A DNA stretch of 38,011 bases from Nitrososphaerota archaeon (GTDB lineage Archaea > Thermoproteota > Nitrososphaeria > Nitrososphaerales > Nitrosopumilaceae), in the NCBI GenBank assembly GCA_028867275.1, contig JAGWGU010000012.1, forward strand, positions 1-38,011. Direction: 5' to 3'. How positions within the stretch are numbered: position 1 is the stretch's first letter; every line of letters begins with the position of its first letter. The translations under genes and the position numbers were made by a program. This document shows positions 15,106-22,650 of the stretch, in pieces. Under the pieces are notes generated by a model, which saw only the letters and a program-made list of their open reading frames with translations, ran no database searches and was not told the origin of the DNA.

Positions 15106-15774
15106 CTACATAATAATTCTTTTTTCGCACTCATAGAGTACACGTGAAATTATGATGTGAGCTTCAAGTGGATTTTTGTCTACAGATATTGTCTTGTCAA
15201 AATATTCTTTATTCTTATCGGAAAATTGACCTTTTGAAAATCCTCCTATTACAAGACATGTGTTGTTGTTTATCTCCTCAGCTAATTTTTGATAAGTGCT
15301 CTTGATACCTTTACTTGAAAGTGCAATTGTTTGTTCTGGATTGATTTTTCTAATTAGATCCCCAAAACTCATCTCCCTTAATGTAAGAAGTGTATTGTTG
15401 TTTTCTTTGATTTCTTTAGTAGCATACAGTTTCTCAACAAGTCCTATGAATCTATGATATGATTTTGGCAATCTTACATTTTGGCCTACAGAAATAACCT
15501 TGTCATCAATGGTGTGAACAAATACACTCAGCTTATCTTCAAAATAGAGTGGTATGCTACAAGCTTCAAGGAGTGAAAAATGAACCAGATCCGGCCTTCC
15601 TCTTTTTATCTCATTCTTGATTCCTTTCATTGCAGCAAAATGCCATGATACGTCAAGCAAAATTTCAGACGGTTTTTTGTTAAATCTTCTGGCAGATGCT
15701 GTAATAGAATTGTGTCTCTGTATCCCTAAAGGTACTAATTCTAATGCAGATTCTGCTATTACAAGCGAGAGCAA
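15106..15774 (-). CDS. nep1: Nep1/Emg1 16S rRNA pseudouridine N1-methyltransferase
   Basis: This 222-residue SPOUT-class methyltransferase methylates N1 of a pseudouridine in the small-subunit rRNA and assists ribosome assembly. Diagnostic segments are the N-terminal LVIAESALELVP, the substrate motif KRGRPDLVH near residue 59, HTIDDKVISV, and the C-terminal knot region with VIGGFSKGQF. Length matches archaeal Nep1. The start is TTG (complement of CAA at 15772-15774), placed exactly where archaeal homologues begin. It is divergent from the RNase P subunit gene with only 34 nt between, so the two ribosome/RNA-maturation genes share a promoter region. Confidence 0.93.
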   Translation of the reverse strand: MLSLVIAESALELVPLGIQRHNSITASARRFNKKPSEILLDVSWHFAAMKGIKNEIKRGRPDLVHFSLLEACSIPLYFEDKLSVFVHTIDDKVISVGQNVRLPKSYHRFIGLVEKLYATKEIKENNNTLLTLREMSFGDLIRKINPEQTIALSSKGIKSTYQKLAEEINNNTCLVIGGFSKGQFSDKNKEYFDKTISVDKNPLEAHIIISRVLYECEKRIIM

Positions 15775-15808
15775 GATTGTATTTTAAGGGTAGGAATTAT
15801 TAAACAAC

Positions 15809-16120
15809 ATGAAACCTGCAATTAAGGATCTCTTAATAGAACGAATGCAAATTCTAATTAAAAATGCCATGTCAAACGCAAGATCTAATCCGGAATTGGC
15901 AGAAAGACAAGCAATACTTGCTAAGAGGCTTTGTACGAAATACCGTATTAGAATGCCATATGAATTGCGGGCAAATTACTGCAAAAAATGTAAAAAATTC
16001 ATGGTACCAGGATTTACAGCACGAATAAGAATGGGAAGAAGCAATGTAAAATCAATACGCATTACCTGTAGTTTTTGTAATCACACATATAGAAAGATAA
16101 TTAAAAAACAAATTCTATAG
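15809..16120 (+). CDS. rnp4: RNase P protein subunit Rpp21 (Rnp4)
   Basis: This 103-residue protein of the Rpr2/Rpp21/SNM1 family is a protein subunit of RNase P, which removes 5' leaders from pre-tRNA. It has the N-terminal helical half (RMQILIKNA, LAERQAILAKRLCTKYRIRMP) that binds Rpp29, and a C-terminal zinc ribbon with Cys58, Cys61, Cys87 and Cys90. Basic residues (ARIRMGRSNVKSIRI) between the knuckles fit RNA contact. It is followed by eS19 on the same strand, an arrangement that groups RNA-processing and ribosomal genes. Confidence 0.92.
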   Translation: MKPAIKDLLIERMQILIKNAMSNARSNPELAERQAILAKRLCTKYRIRMPYELRANYCKKCKKFMVPGFTARIRMGRSNVKSIRITCSFCNHTYRKIIKKQIL

Positions 16121-16127
16121 GTCAATG

Positions 16128-16135
16128 ATTTATAA
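16128..16135 (+). promoter_or_regulatory. TATA box of the eS19 gene
   Basis: ATTTATAA is centred about 29 nt upstream of the ATG at 16160. It supports that ATG as the leaderless start of eS19 over the TTG/GTG-type codon three residues earlier. Confidence 0.5.
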
Positions 16136-16159
16136 GACGAACTTTGAATTTTGGTTTTT

Positions 16160-16612
16160 ATGGCAAAGGCATACGATGTACCAGCAGATTTACTGATCGG
16201 TAAATTATCTGAGACTCTAAAGAATGAAGATATCGTACAACCAAGCTGGATTCCATTTGTTAAAACTGGTGCTCATGCAGTAAAACCTCCGCAACAAAGT
16301 GATTGGTATTACACAAGATGTGCATCTCTTCTAAGAAAAATTTACTTGCACGGACCTATTGGCATAAATGATTTGAGATCAATGTATGGTGGAACAAAAC
16401 CTGTTGGTTATGGAGGAGCACATCATAGAGATGCAGGTGGCGCAATAATTAGAACAGCAGTACATAGTTTAGAAAAATTAGGTTATTTGGATAAGGTTGA
16501 AGGAAAAGGTAGAACAATATCTCATGAAGGTATGAAGAAACTTGATAGACTATCAACTGAGATCTTGAATGAATTAATCACAAAGAATCCAAATCTAAAG
16601 AAATATTCCTAA
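16160..16612 (+). CDS. rps19e: 30S ribosomal protein eS19
   Basis: This 150-residue ribosomal protein of the archaeal/eukaryotic small subunit (head region) is all-helical, with the family features AKAYDVPADLLI at the start, PSWIPFVKTG, DWYYTRCASLLRKIYL and GKGRTISHEGMKKLDRL near the end. I chose the ATG encoding MAKAYDVPA, because homologues begin there and a TATA box sits 29 nt upstream. The PDCD5-like gene follows after 7 nt, the usual archaeal pairing. The eL39/eL31 genes that often come next in archaea are not present. Confidence 0.96.
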   Translation: MAKAYDVPADLLIGKLSETLKNEDIVQPSWIPFVKTGAHAVKPPQQSDWYYTRCASLLRKIYLHGPIGINDLRSMYGGTKPVGYGGAHHRDAGGAIIRTAVHSLEKLGYLDKVEGKGRTISHEGMKKLDRLSTEILNELITKNPNLKKYS

Positions 16613-16619
16613 TAGTATC

Positions 16620-16898
16620 ATGAGCTCTCATAATTCAAATGATGATAGGAATCCAAGCGATGCAGAAGTTTCCGCTTTAAAGGAAAATGCACTAAAGACT
16701 CTTCTCACAGCTGAAGCAAGACTGAGACTAAACAATGTTAGATTGGTTAAACCTGACCTTGCAGCAATGGTTGAAAACTATCTTTTGGGATTAGCATCTC
16801 AAGGAAGGTTAAATTCACAAATTTCTGATGATCAGCTAAAGCAAATTTTGTTATCTACACAACAACCAAAAAGAGATTTCAAGATTAACCGCAAGTAG
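16620..16898 (+). CDS. PDCD5-like DNA-binding protein
   Basis: This 92-residue helical protein of the PDCD5/TFAR19 family is common in archaea just after eS19. Recognisable are LTAEARLRLNNVRLVKPDLA and the helix VENYLLGLASQGRL, and QPKRDFKINRK at the end matches the basic family C-terminus. The family is annotated as DNA-binding; its cellular role in archaea is not settled. It is 7 nt downstream of eS19 and clearly in the same transcript. Confidence 0.92.
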   Translation: MSSHNSNDDRNPSDAEVSALKENALKTLLTAEARLRLNNVRLVKPDLAAMVENYLLGLASQGRLNSQISDDQLKQILLSTQQPKRDFKINRK

Positions 16899-16943
16899 AT
16901 CTCTAGGGAAAATATATTAGGGGTAAACTGATCGATTACAAAT

Positions 16944-17993
16944 ATGAAAGCAGTTGTTTATGACAAATATGCCCCAAATGACGATTACAAATCAATCCTA
17001 AGTGTAAAAGAAATACCTGATCCAAAACCAAAACCAAATGAAGTTGTTTTCCGCGTCAAGGCAGCAGCCCTAAACTATAACGATATCTGGGGAATGAGAG
17101 GACAGCCAGTTGCCGTACCATTACCACATGTCTCAGGTTCTGATGCCGCAGGTGAAGTTATTGCAATAGGAGAAGACGTTACAAATTTCAAAGTTGGTGA
17201 TAGAGTTGTTTCACATTCAAACATGTCATGCAGAGTATGTGATGCATGTACTGATGGACGTGAATATGATTGCCAAAAGAGAACCATCTGGGGATTCCAA
17301 ACAGGACCTACATGGGGTGCATTCTCTGAAATCACACACTTGCCCGAAGTTAACGTTGCAAAAATTCCAGAAGGTGTTAGCTTTGATGAAGCTGCAGCAG
17401 CTTCTATGACATTACTTACATCATGGCACATGCTTGTAGGAAGAGCAAGAATTCATCCTGGACAAACAGTCCTTATCATGGGTGGAGGTTCTGGTGTAGG
17501 AAGCTTTGGAATTCAGATTGCAAAATTATACAACTGTAATGTTATTTCTACAGGAAGTCCAGATAAACTAGACAAACTAAAAGAACTTGGAGCAGATCAC
17601 GCAGTTGATCACAGAAAACCAGATTGGGCTAAAGAAGTAAGACAACTTGCAAAACCACTAGGTGGAATTGATATATCATTTGATCACATTGGCCAAACAC
17701 ACTGGAATGATCAACTTACCTTGCTAAAATACGGAGGAACGCTGGTAACATGTGGTGCAACAACAGGATATGATGCAAAGACCGACCTGAGACACATCTT
17801 CTTCAAAGGAACTAACATCTTGGGTTCCACACAAGGAACAAAGGCAGAGCTAGAACAAGGATTGTACTGGATGGGTAAAAAGAAAATTAAAGCTATCATA
17901 GATTCTGTGTATAGTTTCGAAAATGCTGCAGAGGCACATACTAAGATGCTCACTGGTAAAGGACTAGTCGGCAAAATCTTACTCAAACCATAA
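16944..17993 (+). CDS. Medium-chain dehydrogenase/reductase, quinone/enoyl reductase type
   Basis: This 349-residue MDR-family NAD(P)H oxidoreductase has an N-terminal GroES-like domain that keeps a structural zinc lobe (Cys96, Cys99, Cys102, Cys110). The catalytic-zinc cysteine position reads ALNYNDIW, the quinone/enoyl-reductase form, so the protein is probably not a true alcohol dehydrogenase. The Rossmann region contains VLIMGGGSGVGS and ends in GLVGKILLKP. Relatives include acryloyl-CoA and crotonyl-CoA reductases, and the 3-hydroxypropionate/4-hydroxybutyrate cycle needs an acryloyl-CoA reductase. That link is only a possibility. It stands alone between PDCD5-like and the CitE-like lyase, 13 nt from the latter. 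Confidence 0.85.
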   Translation: MKAVVYDKYAPNDDYKSILSVKEIPDPKPKPNEVVFRVKAAALNYNDIWGMRGQPVAVPLPHVSGSDAAGEVIAIGEDVTNFKVGDRVVSHSNMSCRVCDACTDGREYDCQKRTIWGFQTGPTWGAFSEITHLPEVNVAKIPEGVSFDEAAAASMTLLTSWHMLVGRARIHPGQTVLIMGGGSGVGSFGIQIAKLYNCNVISTGSPDKLDKLKELGADHAVDHRKPDWAKEVRQLAKPLGGIDISFDHIGQTHWNDQLTLLKYGGTLVTCGATTGYDAKTDLRHIFFKGTNILGSTQGTKAELEQGLYWMGKKKIKAIIDSVYSFENAAEAHTKMLTGKGLVGKILLKP

Positions 17994-18006
17994 ACTCTCT
18001 CTATTT

Positions 18007-18861
18007 ATGGCAAGACTCTTACGTAGTCTTTTGTTTGTTCCTGGAAATAATAGTCGTTTTCTAGAAAAAGCAAAATCTCTTCAGGCAGACATTGTGTGTT
18101 TTGATCTGGAAGATTCTGTTCCTCTAGGAGAAAAAAAATCTGCAAGAAATCTAATAAAAAATGCATTAAAAAATAGATCAGAATATAATTCAGAAATTTA
18201 TGTGAGAACAAATTCTCCTGCATCTGGAATGATACCTGATGATCTACTGGAAATTATTCAGAAAGGTGTTGATGGTATAGTGATTCCCAAAGTAAATACT
18301 GCAAGTGAAATAAAAAAAATTGAAAAAACTATGTTAGGGTTAGAAAAAAAACGTAAACTAAAGCCAATAGAACTTATGGCATCAATAGAATCTGCAGAGG
18401 GTGTTGTAAATGCATATTCAATTGCATCATGTAGTAAAAGAATATCAGCCTTGGTTTTTGGCGTATTTGATCTACTAAATGATTTGGGTGTCGAGTATAC
18501 AAAAAAACCAGAAGGAGCTGTATACTCACGAACTAAAATTCCAGTAGATGCAAGAGCAGCAGGAAAATATGCAATTGATGCAATCTGGCAAGATCTTGAT
18601 GATGTAATAGGATTAGAACAAGACTCTCTTGTTGCCAAAAATCTTGGATATGCAGGCAAAAGCATCATTCATCCCAATCAAGTTGATGTTGTTCACAAAG
18701 TATTCTATCCTACTCATGCAGAGCTGGAATGGGCAAAAAAAGTTATGAGTGCATATGATATGGCCAAGAAGAACAAGAAAGGCGCTACCACAGTTGATGG
18801 GAAAATGATTGATGAAGTGCATTATAAGAGAGCTATTGCCCTATTGAATTCTGCAAAATAA
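18007..18861 (+). CDS. HpcH/HpaI family lyase (CitE / malyl-CoA lyase-like)
   Basis: This 284-residue TIM-barrel C-C lyase of the CitE branch has the characteristic start RSLLFVPGNNSRFLEKA, the acidic motif CFDLEDSVP (metal/substrate Asp-Glu), GIVIPKVN, the metal-binding ESAEGV (residues near 127-132) and GKSIIHPNQV. Such enzymes cleave malyl-, citramalyl- or related CoA esters, or act without a citrate lyase complex; no citrate lyase alpha or gamma gene is nearby. It follows the MDR gene by 13 nt and probably shares its transcript. Substrate is open. Confidence 0.88.
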   Translation: MARLLRSLLFVPGNNSRFLEKAKSLQADIVCFDLEDSVPLGEKKSARNLIKNALKNRSEYNSEIYVRTNSPASGMIPDDLLEIIQKGVDGIVIPKVNTASEIKKIEKTMLGLEKKRKLKPIELMASIESAEGVVNAYSIASCSKRISALVFGVFDLLNDLGVEYTKKPEGAVYSRTKIPVDARAAGKYAIDAIWQDLDDVIGLEQDSLVAKNLGYAGKSIIHPNQVDVVHKVFYPTHAELEWAKKVMSAYDMAKKNKKGATTVDGKMIDEVHYKRAIALLNSAK

Positions 18862-18953
18862 TAATACTAGACTAAGTATGATGATAGACTAAATTCCAGA
18901 TCTACTTGTTATCTGATAAACATAAATCATCTTGATGTAAATAGAAACTCATC

Positions 18954-19544
18954 ATGTTTACTGGAATAATTGAAGGCTTGGGTAGCATTGTAATGTTTGA
19001 CAAGAAAACAGACAATCGCAGTGCTGCAAAAATGAAAATCAAACTTGATAAAATTGCAAAGGGCCTCAAAGTAGGAGACAGTGTTGCAATAAATGGAGTA
19101 TGTCTTACTGCAGTAAATATCTCAAAAGGAATCACAGAATTTGAGATGATTGGTGAGACAATAAAGAAAACTAACCTGGGATCTTTAGAACGTGGAGATA
19201 GAGTAAATATCGAAAGAAGCCTCAAAGTTGGTGAACGACTTGAAGGACATTTTGTACTAGGACATGTTGATGGTGTGGGTATTATTTCTAAGATTGAAAA
19301 ACAGATCAATCAAGTACAAATTTGGATAAAAATTCCAAAAGAGCTATCAAAATATATCATCAAGAAAGGTTCGATAACAGTTGATGGTATTAGTTTAACA
19401 ATTGTTGATAAATTAAAAGATCAATTTTCTGTTTCAATAATACCACATACTATGCAAGTAACTAATCTCGGTTACAAAAAAATTGGCGATAAAGTTAATA
19501 TTGAAACCGACATACTCGGAAAATACATTTTGTCTGAAGATTAA
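18954..19544 (+). CDS. ribE: Riboflavin synthase, bacterial-type (two lumazine-binding repeats)
   Basis: This 196-residue enzyme makes riboflavin from two molecules of 6,7-dimethyl-8-ribityllumazine. It shows both lumazine-binding barrels: MFTGIIEGLGSI with VAINGVCLTAV and ERSLKVGERLEGHFVLGHVDG, then the second barrel with GSITVDGISLTIV and NIETDILGKYI. This is the alpha-chain type found in bacteria and eukaryotes, not the unrelated RibC-type synthase of methanogens. It opens the riboflavin gene run; ribB follows 73 nt later with its own promoter. The ATG starts the invariant MFTG sequence. Confidence 0.95.
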   Translation: MFTGIIEGLGSIVMFDKKTDNRSAAKMKIKLDKIAKGLKVGDSVAINGVCLTAVNISKGITEFEMIGETIKKTNLGSLERGDRVNIERSLKVGERLEGHFVLGHVDGVGIISKIEKQINQVQIWIKIPKELSKYIIKKGSITVDGISLTIVDKLKDQFSVSIIPHTMQVTNLGYKKIGDKVNIETDILGKYILSED

Positions 19545-19548
19545 TCTA

Positions 19549-19572
19549 TTACCACTATTTTGGTAATTACCA
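19549..19572. promoter_or_regulatory. TTACCA/TGGTAA half-sites, candidate rib operator
   Basis: Three half-sites lie between ribE and ribB: TTACCA (19549-19554), TGGTAA (19561-19566) and TTACCA (19567-19572). The last two form a perfect 12-bp palindrome, and the first two form an inverted repeat with a 6-nt spacer. They lie immediately upstream of the ribB TATA box, where an archaeal activator or repressor would act. Archaeal riboflavin genes are known to be controlled in some lineages by RbkR. Whether this is such a site is inference. Confidence 0.45.
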
Positions 19573-19584
19573 ATTTTCTAGTAA

Positions 19585-19592
19585 GATTTATA
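19585..19592 (+). promoter_or_regulatory. TATA box of ribB
   Basis: ATTTATAA is centred about 29 nt before the ribB ATG at 19618, consistent with a leaderless transcript starting the ribB-ribH-arfA-amidohydrolase-arfC run. Confidence 0.5.
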
Positions 19593-19617
19593 ACAATAAT
19601 GGAAAGCTGATCATTAT

Positions 19618-20298
19618 ATGTCCTTAGACGAAGCACTCTCATCACTTAGGAAGGGAGATTTCATTTTACTTCATGATGGGAATAAACGTGAGAATGAGGT
19701 AGACATGGTAATTGCAGCAGAATTTGTAACTCCTGAACATATCGCACGCATGCGTATGGATGCAGGAGGATTGATTTGCATGTCAATTAACCATGAGCTT
19801 GCATCAAATTTGGGATTAAACTTTATGCACGAAATTCTTTTCAATTCTCAAAACTTTGATGCAGGCTTGAAGAAGATGATAATTGGTACAGCGCCTTACG
19901 GAGATCGACCATCGTTTTCAATTTCAATTAACCATAAAAACACATTCACTGGAATAACAGATAAAGAAAGAGCCTTCACAATTTCTCAGATGGCAGAATT
20001 ATACAAAAATGAAAATATTGACAAAAAAGAGATCTTCAATTCTAATTTTAAGACACCAGGACATATTCCATTACTTATTGCTTCAGAAGGACTATTATCA
20101 AATAGACTAGGACATACTGAAATGTCTATTTATCTAATGAAACTTGCAGGACTCTCACCAGTTACAGCAATCTGTGAAATGTTAGACTCTCAAACATATA
20201 CTGCATTGTCTACGGAAAAGGCAAAAAAATATGCAAAAGACAACGCTATACCATATTTTGATGGTACTGAGCTTGTCAAATTTGCCAAGGAGCATTGA
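19618..20298 (+). CDS. ribB: 3,4-dihydroxy-2-butanone-4-phosphate synthase
   Basis: This 226-residue RibB converts ribulose 5-phosphate into the four-carbon precursor of lumazine plus formate. Family marks are the metal-binding acidic loop NKRENEVDMVIAAE, MDAGGLICMS, and GHTEMSIYLMKLAG toward the C-terminus. It is a single-domain RibB without a fused GTP cyclohydrolase II, as expected where GTP cyclohydrolase III (arfA, downstream) makes the first intermediate. Its stop overlaps the TTG start of ribH as TTGA, indicating translational coupling. Confidence 0.95.
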   Translation: MSLDEALSSLRKGDFILLHDGNKRENEVDMVIAAEFVTPEHIARMRMDAGGLICMSINHELASNLGLNFMHEILFNSQNFDAGLKKMIIGTAPYGDRPSFSISINHKNTFTGITDKERAFTISQMAELYKNENIDKKEIFNSNFKTPGHIPLLIASEGLLSNRLGHTEMSIYLMKLAGLSPVTAICEMLDSQTYTALSTEKAKKYAKDNAIPYFDGTELVKFAKEH

Positions 20299-20717
20299 TC
20301 TTGAATATTGCAATTGTTGTTGCCGAGTTTAATAGTGAAATTACCTCTAAAATGCTTGATCTTGCTATAGAACGAGCAAAAGCACTAAAAATGAATGTAA
20401 AATACACCAGCAAAGTACCGGGCGTATTTGATATGCCTCTCTTGATTGATACTTTGTTGCAAAAAAAAGATGTTGATGCTGTAGTGACTCTTGGAGCAGT
20501 AATCAAAGGTCAGACAAAACATGATGAACTCATTTCACATGTAACTGCAAAAGCATTAGCAGATCTCTCGATAAAGTACCAAAAACCAGTGACGCTGGGA
20601 ATAACAGGGCCTGGAATGAGTGATAGACAAGCACATCAACGAATACGACCAGTAGCTGAGAGGGCCATTGAGGCTGCAAAGAGATTATCTGAAGAACTGG
20701 AAAAAATTAGAAAATGA
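20295..20717 (+). CDS. ribH: 6,7-dimethyl-8-ribityllumazine synthase
   Basis: This 140-residue lumazine synthase joins the ribB product to 5-amino-6-ribitylaminouracil. Signature regions are NIAIVVAEFNSEITSKML at the start, VPGVFDMPLLID, the substrate loop LGAVIKGQTKHDELI and ITGPGMSDRQAHQRI. Length fits the family subunit that assembles into pentamers or icosahedra. The start is TTG, either at 20295 (overlapping the ribB stop) or two codons later; both precede the conserved first strand. Its stop overlaps the arfA ATG as ATGA. Confidence 0.95.
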   Translation: MILNIAIVVAEFNSEITSKMLDLAIERAKALKMNVKYTSKVPGVFDMPLLIDTLLQKKDVDAVVTLGAVIKGQTKHDELISHVTAKALADLSIKYQKPVTLGITGPGMSDRQAHQRIRPVAERAIEAAKRLSEELEKIRK

Positions 20718-21466
20718 TTCAACTAACCATAATCAAGATAACTGGATATGGACCATGGACTCTGACCTTGGGCAGTGATAGAGAACATAGGCTTCAGATG
20801 CTTCAAGCATCATTGTACAAAGAAATACAAAACTTGTTTTCACAAAAAAACTGCCTTGCATTTCCTAATAGATTTGATGAAATCTTTGTAATAACTAACG
20901 GTCTCTCAGTTGATGATCATGTCGAAATCCAAAAGCAACTAGTAAAATCCTTTGAGCTGGGTTTATCCATGTCTATTGGACAGGGGGAGACCCCATTTGA
21001 GGCAAGCTCAAATGCTGACAAGGCACGAAGATCTAGCACGAGTCTAAGCAAGGATCATAATATCTTTGGATTACCGTTAAGCAAAGATGCAGATTTAGTC
21101 CAGATTATACACATGGATGTAGACGGTTCTACCTCAGTTTCTGCAAAAAAATCGCCTTACGAAGTATCTTCGCTTATTGTTAAATTGTATTCTGAAATGT
21201 CAGAGTTTTTCCTCAAAAGAAATTCACTTGCATTTTTCATGGGGGGAGATAACTTTATGATAATAAGTTCTGGTGCCAACAAAGATGAAATAACAAAGTT
21301 TCTCGAAATTGTAAAACAAAAGTATGATATCTCCTTTAACTGCGGAATTGGAACTGCAAAAACAGGAAGAAATGCAGCAAAATTAGCTACTCAATCATTA
21401 GATAAAATCCGTGAGCTTAGAGACTCTGGAAAAAAAGATACACGAATTCTTGAGACAACATGCTGA
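20714..21466 (+). CDS. arfA: GTP cyclohydrolase III (first step of archaeal riboflavin/F420 synthesis)
   Basis: This 250-residue archaeal GTP cyclohydrolase III opens GTP to the formylaminopyrimidine FAPy nucleotide. Two related ferredoxin-like halves are visible, each with a GGDEF-like acidic hairpin: FPNRFDEIFVITNG near residue 50 and FFMGGDNFMIISSG near 175. MDVDGSTSVSA supplies the metal-binding aspartates. Length is close to characterised members. Unlike bacterial RibA it does not release formate, so a separate deformylase is needed; no ArfB (creatininase-fold) gene is present here. It overlaps ribH by 4 nt and the amidohydrolase by 7 nt. Confidence 0.93.
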   Translation: MIQLTIIKITGYGPWTLTLGSDREHRLQMLQASLYKEIQNLFSQKNCLAFPNRFDEIFVITNGLSVDDHVEIQKQLVKSFELGLSMSIGQGETPFEASSNADKARRSSTSLSKDHNIFGLPLSKDADLVQIIHMDVDGSTSVSAKKSPYEVSSLIVKLYSEMSEFFLKRNSLAFFMGGDNFMIISSGANKDEITKFLEIVKQKYDISFNCGIGTAKTGRNAAKLATQSLDKIRELRDSGKKDTRILETTC

Positions 21467-22650
21467 TAAGAAATGTCAGTCTCCTCTATGGTACAGAACT
21501 AGATTATATCCCAAACACTAACGTGAGAATTTCTGGAAAACATATTGGACAAATAGGGACAAAACTCCTGCCTCAAAAAGGTGAGGTGACACTTGATGGT
21601 GAGGGCCTGTTAATGATGCCTGGACTAATCAATTCTCATACACACATTGGAGATTCTATAGCTAAAGACATAGGAATAGATTCAGACGTTGAGGAAAAGA
21701 TACATCCAGTTAGTGGATTTAAACAAAAAATTCTCAAAAATTCCGATAAATCTCATCTGACAAGTTTTGTAAAAAATTCTTGTATCTCAATGATTAGAAA
21801 AGGAATAACATCGTTCATCGATTTTCGGGAAGGAGGCAGTGAGGGAATTGATCTGTTAAAAAATGCCACATTGGGTATCCCAATAAGGCCTGTTATCTTA
21901 GGAAGAATCGAATATTATCAAGACTCAAGATCCGTCAAGAATAACACACCAATTCCACAATTTCATAAATCATCACTTCAAAACTTTCTAATGAACTGTG
22001 ATGGACTTGGCATTAGCGGTTCAAATGAGTTTAGTGATTCTGCATTACAATACTTTGCAAAGACTAGAAAAATCCGTGCCATACACTCGGCTGAGACTGA
22101 AGAAAGCAACAAGACATCCAAAAAGATATCTGGAAAAACTGAGACTCAGAGAGCTCTACTTGTAAAACCAAATTTCTTGGTTCATATGACTTATGCTTCA
22201 AAAAAAGATCTTGTGATGGCAATTAAAAACAGGGCAAGTATTGTTGTATGCCCAAGGGCAAATGGATCTCTTGCAGAAGGTATTCCGGATGTAGATATTA
22301 TGCTTGATGCTGGTTGTAATGTCGCTATTGGAACTGACAATGTCATGATAAATTCGCCTGACATGTTCAGGGAGATGGATTATCTTTGGAAAGTTTCAAT
22401 GGGTGTTAAGAAGAAAAGACTGTTGCCAAAAGATATACTCAAGATGGCTACTACAAACGCCTCAAAACTTTTGGGTGGCAAAATTGGAGTTATTCAAAAT
22501 GGCAACATGGCAGATTGTATATTCATTGAAAAACATTCAATTGATCTAGAACCAATGCATAATCCTCATGCGTCAATAGTGCATCGAGCTTCAGAAAATA
22601 CAATAAAAGCAGTAATGTATGAAGGAAAACTAGTGCATGGAAAAATCTAG
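21460..22650 (+). CDS. Amidohydrolase/deaminase family enzyme inside the riboflavin operon
   Basis: This 396-residue amidohydrolase-superfamily enzyme is closest in pattern to the TRZ/ATZ (cytosine/guanine/SAH deaminase) group. Metal ligands appear complete: His60 and His62 in NSHTHIGD, His209 in AIHSAE (with Glu212), His242 in LVHMTY and Asp293 in IGTDN. CPRANGSLAEG and the C-terminal domain ending AVMYEGKLVHGK also fit. It overlaps arfA by 7 nt and arfC by 14 nt, so its product belongs to the same pathway with high likelihood. Archaeal riboflavin synthesis needs a FAPy deformylase and a pyrimidine deaminase not otherwise seen here. I infer that it does one of these, deamination being the better fit to the family. 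This is unproven. Confidence 0.85.
   Translation: MLIRNVSLLYGTELDYIPNTNVRISGKHIGQIGTKLLPQKGEVTLDGEGLLMMPGLINSHTHIGDSIAKDIGIDSDVEEKIHPVSGFKQKILKNSDKSHLTSFVKNSCISMIRKGITSFIDFREGGSEGIDLLKNATLGIPIRPVILGRIEYYQDSRSVKNNTPIPQFHKSSLQNFLMNCDGLGISGSNEFSDSALQYFAKTRKIRAIHSAETEESNKTSKKISGKTETQRALLVKPNFLVHMTYASKKDLVMAIKNRASIVVCPRANGSLAEGIPDVDIMLDAGCNVAIGTDNVMINSPDMFREMDYLWKVSMGVKKKRLLPKDILKMATTNASKLLGGKIGVIQNGNMADCIFIEKHSIDLEPMHNPHASIVHRASENTIKAVMYEGKLVHGKI

Noticed and set aside
16151-16159. Earlier start of eS19 three codons upstream
   Set aside because: Homologues begin at MAKAYDVPA and the TATA spacing fits the ATG at 16160.
18258-18668. 136-codon minus-strand frame inside the CitE-like gene
   Set aside because: Shadow frame. 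The plus strand carries the complete lyase motifs.
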